Source of the DNA: Lachnospiraceae bacterium
GTDB taxonomy: Bacteria; Bacillota; Clostridia; Lachnospirales; Lachnospiraceae
Assembly: GCA_009774395.1 (NCBI GenBank)
Contig: VSNQ01000014.1
Span: forward strand, 1 to 51,659
Direction: 5' to 3'
Length of the DNA: 51,659 bases
Shown: positions 19,766 to 27,475 of the stretch, piece after piece
Position numbering within the stretch: the first letter of the stretch is position 1
Layout: each line of letters begins with the position of its first letter
Translations under genes and position numbers: made by a program
Notes under the pieces: generated by a model
The model's input: only the letters and a program-made list of their open reading frames with translations
Told to the model about the DNA's origin: nothing
Database searches by the model: none

Positions 19766-19788
19766 GGTGAAAATGTTTCATTTTCACC
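19766..19788 (-). promoter_or_regulatory. Perfect hairpin at 5' end of coiled-coil transcript
   Basis: GGTGAAAATG and CATTTTCACC are perfect 10-base inverted copies with a TTT loop. The hairpin begins within a few bases of the transcription start predicted from the promoter at 19792-19819, so the transcript would start with a stable stem. Confidence 0.55.
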
Positions 19789-19791
19789 CTT

Positions 19792-19819
19792 ATTATACCA
19801 GATACTCAGGTAATTTCAA
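19792..19819 (-). promoter_or_regulatory. Promoter of coiled-coil gene
   Basis: On the - strand, TTGAAA (19814-19819) and TATAAT (19792-19797) are 16 bases apart, about 65 bases before the start codon. Confidence 0.65.
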
Positions 19820-19846
19820 GCCATTGTTTTTTGTCGTTTTCTGCTG

Positions 19847-20869
19847 CTAATCAATATTTTCTAAAATCCGGATATCTGCTGCTACAAAATAGCGATCTCT
19901 GCTAGGAAGTTCACCTGTGGTTAGATAGGAGAACAGAAGTTCAAGGGGCTTTTCGCCTTGGATATGCGGCTGCTGGCAGATTACAGCGGACAAAATACCC
20001 TGTTCGAGAAAAAGCTGTGTCGTTTCAGCTTTATCAAATGCAATAGTACAAAGCTTATTCTGAAGACCCAGTGCAGCGATAGCACGGCATCCGCCATAAA
20101 CACCACCTGCTGCAAAGAAAAGCGCATTGATTTCCTTGTGTTCCTGTAGAAGCTTTGTCGTTTTCTCATAGCTTTCAATTTCATCATCAAAGGTTTCTGT
20201 AACCGTTACAATATGCATACGATCCTGATAGGAAGAAAGGGCATTTTGAAATCCGGCAATGCGCTCTGTATGACAGAGGATATCAGAGGATCCAGTTAAA
20301 ATTCCAATAAATACTTCCCCAAATGTCATAAGTCTTAATAATCCTGCAGCCGTTGCACCGCTTTTTTTATAATCGCTGCCGACATAGGCAATGCGTTTGG
20401 AGTGTTCAATATCTGTATTTAAAGTGACAAAAGGAATGCCTTGTGCGGAAAGCATATCAATCCGTGCACGGATACGCGGATCGTTGCATGGGGCAAGTGC
20501 AATACCGTTTACTTTTGCGGCAATCAGTTTATCGATCGCTTGAAGCTGAGCATCCGCCAGAAGTGGGATTTGCTCTACAAGAACCGTACAGCCGTAACTA
20601 GCAAGTTCTTCTGCCTTTTTTTGAACGCTTTTTAAGACATCCGCAAAAAAAGGATTTTCCGCAGAAAAAAGAATAACACCAAGCCGCAGTTTTTTCTTCT
20701 GGGCAGCAAGCGCTAAACCAGCACGATTGGGTTTGTAGTCCAATGCAGTGGCGATTTGCTTGATTTTGGCGGCAGTAGCAGCGCTTACAGAACCGCGGTT
20801 ATTTAATACGCGATCCACTGTCCCCCTCGATACACCGGCTAAAGCGGCGATTTCCTTAATTGTAGCCAT
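19847..20869 (-). CDS. LacI-family transcriptional regulator
   Basis: A 340-residue sugar-responsive repressor. The inner ATG at 20869 is preferred to the one at 20884 because GGAGG sits 8 bases before it. Residues 1-25 form the LacI helix-turn-helix (TIKEIAALAGVSRGTVDRVL), with the hinge helix after residue 45, and the remainder is a periplasmic-binding-protein fold (for example VILFSAENPFFADVLK, and DKAETTQLFLEQGI near the end). The family binds a palindromic operator and releases it on ligand binding. It is divergent from an isomerase-like gene and may control it. Confidence 0.88.
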   Translation of the reverse strand: MATIKEIAALAGVSRGTVDRVLNNRGSVSAATAAKIKQIATALDYKPNRAGLALAAQKKKLRLGVILFSAENPFFADVLKSVQKKAEELASYGCTVLVEQIPLLADAQLQAIDKLIAAKVNGIALAPCNDPRIRARIDMLSAQGIPFVTLNTDIEHSKRIAYVGSDYKKSGATAAGLLRLMTFGEVFIGILTGSSDILCHTERIAGFQNALSSYQDRMHIVTVTETFDDEIESYEKTTKLLQEHKEINALFFAAGGVYGGCRAIAALGLQNKLCTIAFDKAETTQLFLEQGILSAVICQQPHIQGEKPLELLFSYLTTGELPSRDRYFVAADIRILENID

Positions 20870-20942
20870 AGATTGAACCTCCATGTGTAAACTTTGCGTA
20901 TTTGTTTTTAGGATGTTTAATTCTTAACTGTTCCTTATTAGT

Positions 20943-20971
20943 ATTATACAGTTCTTGTGCTATATTTTCAA
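20943..20971 (-). promoter_or_regulatory. Promoter of lacI-type gene
   Basis: On the - strand, TTGAAA (20966-20971) and TATAAT (20943-20948) are exactly 17 bases apart. Confidence 0.75.
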
Positions 20972-20984
20972 GTAAAATGTTACA

Positions 20985-20992
20985 CGTGCACG
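20985..20992. promoter_or_regulatory. Possible LacI-family operator half of pair
   Basis: CGTGCACG is a perfect palindrome upstream of the repressor's own promoter. A near copy (TGTGCACG) lies at 21175-21182, just downstream of the divergent isomerase promoter. GC-centred palindromes suit LacI-type repressors, but the sites are short and the link is inference. Confidence 0.35.
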
Positions 20993-21129
20993 GAATCGTA
21001 AGCTCTTGTATATATTTCCTTTTATGCGACAGCCCCTGTAGAGCAGTTCTTAATAATTGTCAAGTATCCGTCATTTTTAACAGAAATCATAGGTTAAATT
21101 ACAGCATAATGCTAAATTTAAAATTTCTC

Positions 21130-21182
21130 TTGATTTTTTCACAGAATGCTTCTATGATAAATATATACAAGAAATGTGCACG
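21130..21182 (+). promoter_or_regulatory. Promoter and possible operator of isomerase gene
   Basis: TTGATT (21130-21135) and TATGAT (21153-21158) are 17 bases apart. TGTGCACG at 21175-21182 lies about 10 bases after the predicted transcription start, a position where a bound repressor would block elongation or clearance. Confidence 0.6.
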
Positions 21183-21241
21183 AGCACGCAACCACTTGGC
21201 AGTGTGATGTATTTTTAAATGATTTGAAGGAGGATGTTATA

Positions 21242-22726
21242 ATGAACAATTTACCACAAGTGAAAATCGGTATCGTAGCAGTAAGCCGTGACTGTTTTCC
21301 AGAAAGCTTGTCTGTAAATAGAAGAAAGGCGCTGGTAAAAGCTTATACGGAAAAGTATGGAACAGATAATATTTATGAATGTCCTGTATGTATTGTGGAG
21401 AGTGAAATTCATATGGTGCAGGCACTGGAGGACATTAAAAAGGCAGGCTGCAACGCTCTTTGCGTATATCTTGGAAATTTTGGGCCTGAAATTTCGGAAA
21501 CACTGCTTGCAAAGCATTTTGATGGACCGGCAATGTTTATTGCGGCAGCAGAGGAAACACAAAATGACTTGGTTGGCGGGCGTGGTGACGCATATTGCGG
21601 TATGTTAAACGCAAGTTACAATTTAAAGCTGCGCAATGTTAAGGCATACATACCAGAATATCCTGTAGGTACTGCCGCAGAATGTGCAGATATGATACAA
21701 GAGTTTGTTCCGATTGCAAGGGCAATTATCGGGCTTTCTGATTTAAAAATTATTTCTTTTGGGCCAAGACCACTGAATTTCCTTGCCTGCAATGCACCGA
21801 TTCAGCAGCTTTATAATCTTGGCGTTGAGATTGAAGAAAACTCTGAATTGGATTTATTTGAGTCGTTTAAAAAGCACGAAGGTGACGAGCGGATTCCGGC
21901 AAAGGTTAAGGAGATGGAGGAGGAGCTTGGCGCTGGCAATCAAAAGCCGGAGGTACTTCCGAAGCTTGCACAGTATGAGCTGACGCTGCTTGATTGGATT
22001 GAAAATCATAGAGGATATCGCAAATATGTTGCAATTGCTGGTAAGTGCTGGCCTGCATTCCAGACGCAGTTTGGCTTTGTTCCCTGCTATGTAAACAGCC
22101 GTTTAACGGGAATGGGAATTCCGGTTTCCTGTGAGGTTGATATTTATGGATGTTTAAGCGAGTTTATTGGTACTTGTGTCAGTGAGGACGCTGTGACATT
22201 ACTTGACATTAATAATACTGTTCCGGCGGATATGTATCAGGGTGATATTCAAGGCAAATACAACTATCAGCACAATGATACTTTTATGGGCTTCCACTGT
22301 GGTAATACCAATACAAAGAAACTTTCTTCATGCAGTATGAAATATCAGATGATTATGGCAAGAACACTTCCGGAGGAGGTAACACAGGGTACTTTGGAAG
22401 GCGATATTATTCCGGGTGATATTACATTCTATCGTTTACAGTCTACAGCAGACTGCAAGCTGCGCGCATACATTGCACAAGGTGAAGTGCTTCCAGTAGC
22501 AACGAAATCCTTTGGCAGTATCGGCGTATTTGCAATTCCGGAAATGGAGCGCTTCTATCGCCATGTATTGATAGAAAAGAATTATCCACACCATGGTGCT
22601 GTTGCGTTCGGGCATTTTGGAAAGGCATTGTTTGAGGTATTTAAGTATATCGGTGTTCCGGTAGAAGATTTGAATTACAATCAGCCCAAGTCCCTGCCGT
22701 ATTCAACAGAAAATCCGTTTGCATAA
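21242..22726 (+). CDS. L-fucose/L-arabinose isomerase-family protein
   Basis: A 494-residue protein of the FucI/AraA isomerase fold. AAGGAGG at 21227-21233 fixes the start at 21242. The N-terminal part (1-170) is the Rossmann-like domain (GIVAVSRDCFPESL, CNALCVYLGNFGPE), and the C-terminal part has HCGNTNTKKLSSC (about 358-370), where family members place metal- and substrate-binding residues, and VAFGHFGKALFEVFKYIG near the end. The enzymes interconvert aldoses and ketoses. The exact sugar is not readable. It faces a LacI regulator and ends at a terminator, so it is probably a single-gene sugar-induced unit. Confidence 0.8.
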   Translation: MNNLPQVKIGIVAVSRDCFPESLSVNRRKALVKAYTEKYGTDNIYECPVCIVESEIHMVQALEDIKKAGCNALCVYLGNFGPEISETLLAKHFDGPAMFIAAAEETQNDLVGGRGDAYCGMLNASYNLKLRNVKAYIPEYPVGTAAECADMIQEFVPIARAIIGLSDLKIISFGPRPLNFLACNAPIQQLYNLGVEIEENSELDLFESFKKHEGDERIPAKVKEMEEELGAGNQKPEVLPKLAQYELTLLDWIENHRGYRKYVAIAGKCWPAFQTQFGFVPCYVNSRLTGMGIPVSCEVDIYGCLSEFIGTCVSEDAVTLLDINNTVPADMYQGDIQGKYNYQHNDTFMGFHCGNTNTKKLSSCSMKYQMIMARTLPEEVTQGTLEGDIIPGDITFYRLQSTADCKLRAYIAQGEVLPVATKSFGSIGVFAIPEMERFYRHVLIEKNYPHHGAVAFGHFGKALFEVFKYIGVPVEDLNYNQPKSLPYSTENPFA

Positions 22727-22828
22727 AAGTATTTTTATATGCAGACCTGTGCAATGGTAATCAGCCGCATTATGCAGGGTACAAGAAAGAAAAATATGTT
22801 AGTATAAAATATGGATGAATGGATTGAA

Positions 22829-22861
22829 AAAAGGCGCAAGTATTGAACTTGCGTCTTTTGT
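22829..22861 (+). terminator. Rho-independent terminator after isomerase
   Basis: GGCGCAAGT and ACTTGCGTC form a stem with a short loop, followed by TTTTGT. It lies about 100 bases after the isomerase stop and before the promoter of the next gene. The 22727-22828 stretch also contains GCAGACCTGTGCA...GCAGGGT, a weak inverted repeat. Confidence 0.75.
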
Positions 22862-22940
22862 GTGCATGCCGCAAAGCTTTTTGCCGTTTAGTATAATCAT
22901 CAGGAACACAGGTAAATTGAAAATTTAAAAGCAGAAATGA

Positions 22941-22969
22941 TTGAAAAATGGGTGCAGATTTTGTATAAT
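22941..22969 (+). promoter_or_regulatory. Promoter of chemotaxis-type gene
   Basis: TTGAAA (22941-22946) and TATAAT (22964-22969), 17 bases apart, about 55 bases before the ribosome site AAAGGAG. Confidence 0.8.
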
Positions 22970-23031
22970 TTATTGGGGCTGCTTATGACAGCAGCATATT
23001 GCAAAACTAAATTTTATAAAGGAGAAGGGAC

Positions 23032-24378
23032 ATGCAAAAGGCACCATATAAAAAAGTATCAGTCATTGTCAGAATTTGTGTTTTAATGCTAATTGTATTA
23101 GCGGTAGCATTCTCAATCAACAATTTTATTGCTTGTAAAGTGATGGAAAACGAAGTGGCAAGAATTGCAGGAATCACAATGCAGGAAGCTGCTACAGGGG
23201 TACGGCAGAAAGTGATAACGCTGACTTTTGTAAGCCTTACTGTTGGATTGCTGACGCTTGTAATCTTGGCAGCAGCTCTTGCCGTAATGCTGGTAATTCC
23301 ACTAAAAACTGTGGTAGCGGAGATACATAGAGTAGCAAGGTACGACTTGACAGAAGGAAATATGGCAGCAGTCAGAGCAAAAACGACACGCACAGACGAA
23401 GTGGGCAGTATTTGCAGAAATATTGTGTTAATGCAGGATAACTTAAAGAATATTGTGGAACAAATCGATCAATCAGCAAGTACAGTATCCGAGAGCGCAG
23501 AGATATTGACAGACCGCACAATGCAGGTAAAGCATTCTTCTGATGAAATCACGAATACAATGAATGAATTAAGCCGTGGATCTATGTCGCAGGCGGAGGA
23601 AACCTCTGTCGGTGCAGGCGAAGTTGCCAAGCTTGATGAACTGATTGTTAGAAATATTGATGATACTAAGAATCTGCGCGAAAATGCAGAGGAGATGGAT
23701 AAAGTAAAAAATGACGGACTTACAGCAATCCGCGACTTAATAGAAAAAACAGCAAAGAGCCGCGAGAGCATTAGCATTGTTCGCGAGGCAATGGCACAGA
23801 ACAATGAGCAGGCACAGAAAATTGAGATGACAAGCCAGAAGATAAACAGTATCGCTGATCAGACCAATCTGCTGTCACTAAATGCTGCAATAGAGGCAGC
23901 GCGTGCAGGGGATGCAGGAAAAGGCTTTGCAGTGGTTGCGGAAGAAATCAGAAGCCTTGCGGAAGAAACGAATACCTTGACAAACGAAATCGGCGGAATT
24001 ATTCAAGAACTTTTAATAAAAACTTCCGATGCGACAAAGAATATGGAGGACATGGAAAAAATATTTGAGCAGCAAGAGCAAAGTGTGGGTGATACAAGGG
24101 AGAAGTTTATACAGATTGAACAGCGCCTTGATAACGTAAAAGCAAGCGTAGATACATTGTATGCAGCAAGCAACGATATGATGTCCAGCAAAAAAACAAT
24201 TGTTGGCATGATTGAAGGGCTTTCATCTGTATCAGAAGAAAATGCTGCCGGAAGCCAAGAAGTCATGGCGGCTGTTGAAACGCAGGGCAGCGTAATTTCA
24301 GATATTGCAGGCATGAGCCAGAATCTTTCCGCCGTTGCAGAATTATTAAAGCAACAGGCGCAGCGTTTCTCTTATTAA
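23032..24378 (+). CDS. Methyl-accepting chemotaxis-type protein without sensor domain
   Basis: A 448-residue signalling protein. Two membrane segments (about 8-28 and 58-85) enclose only about 30 residues, too few for the usual extracellular sensor domain. A HAMP-like region (about 86-135) leads into a long coiled-coil methyl-accepting domain with the conserved hairpin tip DQTNLLSLNAAIEAARAGDA (about 279-298) that contacts CheA and CheW. It probably senses membrane state, internal signals or a partner protein rather than an outside ligand. No che genes are in the window. Confidence 0.88.
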   Translation: MQKAPYKKVSVIVRICVLMLIVLAVAFSINNFIACKVMENEVARIAGITMQEAATGVRQKVITLTFVSLTVGLLTLVILAAALAVMLVIPLKTVVAEIHRVARYDLTEGNMAAVRAKTTRTDEVGSICRNIVLMQDNLKNIVEQIDQSASTVSESAEILTDRTMQVKHSSDEITNTMNELSRGSMSQAEETSVGAGEVAKLDELIVRNIDDTKNLRENAEEMDKVKNDGLTAIRDLIEKTAKSRESISIVREAMAQNNEQAQKIEMTSQKINSIADQTNLLSLNAAIEAARAGDAGKGFAVVAEEIRSLAEETNTLTNEIGGIIQELLIKTSDATKNMEDMEKIFEQQEQSVGDTREKFIQIEQRLDNVKASVDTLYAASNDMMSSKKTIVGMIEGLSSVSEENAAGSQEVMAAVETQGSVISDIAGMSQNLSAVAELLKQQAQRFSY

Positions 24379-24388
24379 ATATGTTATG

Positions 24389-24484
24389 CTCACGAACGAT
24401 TAGATTTTCCTCTCTACACAGCACGTATTATCCGCTTATACATTATGGGCTGTGCAGAAATTGGAAAATCTTAACGGTCGTTAG
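24389..24484. repeat. D-type inverted element (copy 1)
   Basis: Ends CTCACGAACGATTAGATTTTCC-like on the left and its inverted partner GGAAAATCTTAACGG on the right, about 20-base imperfect terminal repeats. The inside carries CTGTGCAG/CTACACAG pairing. Inverted, it aligns along most of its length with 30825-30915. Lies just after the chemotaxis gene stop and may terminate it. Confidence 0.6.
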
Positions 24485-24490
24485 TATATA

Positions 24491-24516
24491 CTAAGCGTCG
24501 AAAAGGCTGACGCTTA
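24491..24516. repeat. Short hairpin CTAAGCGTC/GACGCTTAG
   Basis: CTAAGCGTC and GACGCTTAG are perfect inverted copies around an 8-9-base loop, squeezed between a D-type and an A-type element. Its TTA end is shared with the target duplication of the adjoining A element. Confidence 0.5.
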
Positions 24517-24672
24517 GGAATTGTAGGAAAATAAGCGCTCAGATTGCGCAGGATATTTCTTCAAGATTGTAGGAGAAAAAACGTAGGCGTAGCGGGCTAC
24601 GGCGAGGCTTTTTCTCCTGCAAGATTGGAGAAATAGACAAGCAAGATGTGTCACTTATTTTTCTACAGTTCC
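24517..24672. mobile_element. A-class small inverted-repeat element (A1)
   Basis: A 156-bp MITE-like element. Terminal inverted repeats GGAATTGTAGGAAAATAAG and CTTATTTTTCTACAGTTCC are flanked by TTA on both sides, a 3-bp target duplication. The centre is a long hairpin with apex CGTAGCGGGCTACG and arms AGGAGAAAAA/TTTTTCTCCT. It codes for nothing. The inverted copies at 47505-47660 and 47664-47819 have the same length. Confidence 0.8.
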
Positions 24673-24808
24673 TTAGTATAACAATATCATACAGCCGCAT
24701 AAAGGAAAATTGCCGCTTTGCGGTGTGCGGCTGGCGTAACTGAACGGCAAATTTTTACCGTTCTATAATGATTAAAATAAACGATGAAAGAAAAGAAAGG
24801 AAATAAAA
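24673..24808. other. Short regulatory gap before aminopeptidase
   Basis: Contains GCCGCATAAAGG and CGGTGTGCGGC (weak inverted pairing) and a TATAAT at 24764-24769 with only a poor -35 at the right distance. It probably holds the aminopeptidase promoter. Confidence 0.35.
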
Positions 24809-26209
24809 ATGAAAAAGGAAAATTTATGGCTTGGAAAAGCAAAGGAAAACAAGGATGAATTAAACGAAATCTGTGAGCGTTACAAAAAGTGTCTTGACGA
24901 AGGGAAAACAGAGCGGGAATGCGTTGCGATTTCCATAAAAATGGCGCAGGAAAAGGGATATCAGGAACTTTATCAGGCAATTGAAGCAGGAAACCCGATA
25001 AAAGCGGGTGATAAGTTCTATGTAACACAAATGAACAAAAGCCTTGCCCTGTTTCAGATTGGAACACAGCCGATTTCTTCTGGTATGAATATTTTAGGTG
25101 CGCATATTGACTCGCCGCGCATTGACGTGAAACAGAATCCGTTATATGAAAATGACGGGTTTGCATATCTTGACACACATTATTATGGAGGAATTAAGAA
25201 ATATCAATGGACAGCAATTCCGCTTGCCCTCCATGGTGTTATATCCAAAAAGGATGGTACGACAGTTGTAGTTAATATCGGCGAAAAAGAGGATGATCCT
25301 GTATTTGTTATCACCGATTTGCTGGTACATCTTGCAAAGGAGCAAATGGCAAAAAAAGCGTCAGAAGTAGTAGAAGGAGAAAGCCTTGACCTGCTAATTG
25401 GAAACTGTCCGCTTGAAAAAAACGAAGATTTAGAGAAAGAAGAAAAGGAAGCAATCAAGGCAAATGTAATGAATATTCTTACGGAAATGTACGGCATGGA
25501 AGAAGAAGACTTCCTGTCTGCGGAACTCGAAATCGTTCCGGCAGGCAAAGCAAGGGATTTGGGCTTTGACAGAAGCATGATTTTATCTTATGGACAAGAC
25601 GATAGAATCTGTGCATTTACTTCCTTGTTTGCGATGCTTGACACACAAGCCACAGAACGCACTACCTGCTGTCTGTTAGTTGATAAAGAGGAAATCGGCA
25701 GCGTCGGCGCTACTGGAATGCAGTCTAAATTCTTTGAAAATGCTGTTGCAGAACTTGTTGCCGCGACAGAAAAAGATTCACAAGTTCTTGTACGCCGTGC
25801 ACTTTCACGTTCCAAAATGCTTTCTTCCGATGTTAGTGCTGCATACGACCCGCTGTATGCCAATGCATTTGAAAAGAAAAATGCAGCGTTTATGGCAAAA
25901 GGACTTACCTTTAATAAATTTACAGGCTCTCGCGGGAAAAGCGGCTCCAATGACGCCAATGCAGAATATATCGCTCAGCTTCGCAAAGTAATGGACGATG
26001 CAGAAATCAGCTATCAATTTTCTGAACTTGGCAAAGTAGACTTTGGCGGCGGCGGTACAATTGCTTATATTATGGCTAATTATGGAATGGAAGTAATCGA
26101 CAGCGGTGTTGCCGTCCTAAATATGCATGCCCCCTATGAAGTCAGCAGCAAGGCAGATGTCTATGAAGCTGTAAGAGGGTATAAGGCATTTTTGGGGTGG
26201 AATGAATAA
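24809..26209 (+). CDS. M18-family aminopeptidase (aspartyl aminopeptidase type)
   Basis: A 466-residue dinuclear zinc exopeptidase of family M18, cytosolic, removing N-terminal (often acidic) residues from peptides. Metal- and active-site motifs are in order: GAHIDSPR (about 93-100), YGQDDRICAF (about 261-270), VDKEEIGSVGATG (about 291-303), SDVSAAYDP (about 341-349) and NMHAPYEVSSKAD near the C-terminus (about 437-449). The length is normal for the clostridial subfamily. The ribosome site AAAGGAAA precedes the ATG. A singleton, not in an operon. Confidence 0.92.
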   Translation: MKKENLWLGKAKENKDELNEICERYKKCLDEGKTERECVAISIKMAQEKGYQELYQAIEAGNPIKAGDKFYVTQMNKSLALFQIGTQPISSGMNILGAHIDSPRIDVKQNPLYENDGFAYLDTHYYGGIKKYQWTAIPLALHGVISKKDGTTVVVNIGEKEDDPVFVITDLLVHLAKEQMAKKASEVVEGESLDLLIGNCPLEKNEDLEKEEKEAIKANVMNILTEMYGMEEEDFLSAELEIVPAGKARDLGFDRSMILSYGQDDRICAFTSLFAMLDTQATERTTCCLLVDKEEIGSVGATGMQSKFFENAVAELVAATEKDSQVLVRRALSRSKMLSSDVSAAYDPLYANAFEKKNAAFMAKGLTFNKFTGSRGKSGSNDANAEYIAQLRKVMDDAEISYQFSELGKVDFGGGGTIAYIMANYGMEVIDSGVAVLNMHAPYEVSSKADVYEAVRGYKAFLGWNE

Positions 26210-26340
26210 GCCCCTATTAAGCGATGCTGGATAAAATAATGTGTTTATGTTGACACATTCGAAGCAATTTTTGAAATTACAATTAAAATGCTGTAAAAGA
26301 GAGGCGTTTCAAAGCTCAGCCAGATACGCTTTATACCTAG

Positions 26341-26499
26341 TATAATCCGCGCTAAATAACCTTATGTTTCGCTTGCCTATTTTCCTGATAGCACTACTCC
26401 ACAAGCCTCAGCGTAGCCACCGCTACGCCTTCGTTTGTGAAGCAGCACTCTCAGAAAAATATTCTGCGCCAAACATTAAGGTATTTAGCGTGGATTATA
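26341..26499. mobile_element. B-class small inverted-repeat element (B1)
   Basis: A 159-bp element with terminal repeats TATAATCCGCGCTAAATA and its inverted copy TATTTAGCGTGGATTATA, flanked on both sides by CTAG (4-bp duplication). The interior, read on the - strand, has GAGAGTGCTGCT, an apex CGTAGCGGTGGCTACG and AGTAGTGCTATC, matching the interior of A-class element 31218-31373 despite unrelated ends. Confidence 0.8.
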
Positions 26500-26506
26500 C
26501 TAGATA

Positions 26507-26764
26507 AAGGTATACAGTTGCAGAAGTGATTTACAATAGTTCTATACGTGAAGTAAAAACAGATAATAAGCGTTATTGTAGTGTTGATATTGGCATAGAT
26601 ACCTTAGCTGCTATAACAACAAACTTAGGAACGGTCAATAAATAACGCATCAATTTGACTTGTATAAATTAACAAGTTATTTGTTGACAATTCCTTAAAA
26701 ATCCAGATAGATATCATAAACGGCAGGGAGTTAAAGTCAGTAAATAAACACTACAATAAGCAGA
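26507..26764 (+). pseudogene. tnpB: tnpB (IS200/IS605-type) remnant interrupted by a small element
   Basis: The fragment encodes SVDIGIDTLAAITTNL (TnpB RuvC-like motif DxGID) and, after a 67-bp insertion, DIINGRELKSVNKHYNKQ followed by a stop. Removing 26628-26694 plus one TTA copy joins the two parts in one frame. The N-terminal half is lost; the left edge abuts the B1 element. No tnpA or transposon ends are seen. The protein would have been the RNA-guided nuclease of an IS605-type transposon. Confidence 0.75.
26628..26694. mobile_element. A-class short element inside tnpB (A6)
   Basis: A 67-bp element with ends GGAACGGTCAATAAATAAC and GTTATTTGTTGACAATTCC, flanked by TTA on both sides. It is an internally deleted A-class element that lacks the central hairpin. 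Confidence 0.78.
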
Positions 26765-26788
26765 TTTCGTAATAAAAGGGGGCAAATC

Positions 26789-27328
26789 ATGGAAAAAATA
26801 GTAATCCTTGTCGGAAGTATGCGCAAAGGTGGAAATACCGATTTGCTGGCACAGGCATTTGCTAAAGGAGCAAGCAAGAATCATGCTGTCGAAATAATAT
26901 CCGTTGCCGATTATCATGTAAATCCATGCATAGGCTGTAATTCCTGTTTTACAAGAGAAAATTATCAATGTTTTCAGAAGGATGATATGGGACAAATCTA
27001 TAAGAAACTTATATCTGCTGATATGTTGGTAATTGCTTCGCCTGTGTATTTCTATGGAATCAGCGCGCAGTTAAAGGCGGTAATAGACCGTTTACATACA
27101 CCGTTAAGAAACGAATTTTCTATAAAAAAACTTGCTTTGCTGCTGGTGGGAGCCGCGGAACTGCCAGAACTATTTGACGCAATTAAAGTGCAGTATCAGC
27201 TTGTATTGAACTTTTTTCATCTGGAAGATGCCGGCATGATGTTGGTAAGAGGTGTAAAAGATATTGGTGATATTCAGAAAACAAATGCGTTGAAAGAAGC
27301 ATATCTTTTCGGAGCAGCAGTGGAGTAA
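26789..27328 (+). CDS. NAD(P)H-dependent FMN reductase, flavodoxin-like
   Basis: A 179-residue iron-sulfur-flavoprotein/WrbA-like reductase of the flavodoxin fold. The FMN phosphate loop is GSMRKGGNTD (about 9-18), and ASPVYFYGISAQLKAVIDR (about 86-104) is the flavin-ring loop. CIGCNSCF (about 50-57) resembles the Cys cluster of iron-sulfur flavoproteins, but only part of the typical CX2CX2CX4-7C pattern is visible. AAGGGGGC precedes the start. Its substrate is unknown. A terminator follows. Confidence 0.85.
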   Translation: MEKIVILVGSMRKGGNTDLLAQAFAKGASKNHAVEIISVADYHVNPCIGCNSCFTRENYQCFQKDDMGQIYKKLISADMLVIASPVYFYGISAQLKAVIDRLHTPLRNEFSIKKLALLLVGAAELPELFDAIKVQYQLVLNFFHLEDAGMMLVRGVKDIGDIQKTNALKEAYLFGAAVE

Positions 27329-27342
27329 ATTATTAAATGAAA

Positions 27343-27369
27343 CATTGCTATGGTATGTAGCATTTTTTC
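27343..27369 (+). terminator. Rho-independent terminator after FMN reductase
   Basis: ATTGCTA and TAGCAT form a short stem followed by six T, just after the reductase stop. Confidence 0.65.
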
Positions 27370-27400
27370 AAACTATATTTGAATCCAATGTCGAAAGTTA

Positions 27401-27429
27401 TTGAGGATAGTCGCATTGCGTGGTATAAT
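27401..27429 (+). promoter_or_regulatory. Promoter of HipA-like gene
   Basis: TTGAGG (27401-27406) and TATAAT (27424-27429) are 17 bases apart. Any start codon upstream of about 27437 would not be in the transcript, so the coding start must be the later ATG. Confidence 0.75.
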
Positions 27430-27475
27430 GGAAAATGTCGGTAAGACGATAATCAAATATTGGTTGGTGGTTATA

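Noticed and set aside
26210..26340. N-terminal half of tnpB before the B element
   Set aside because: I could not find a frame that reads as TnpB N-terminal sequence here; only the part after the element is supportable.
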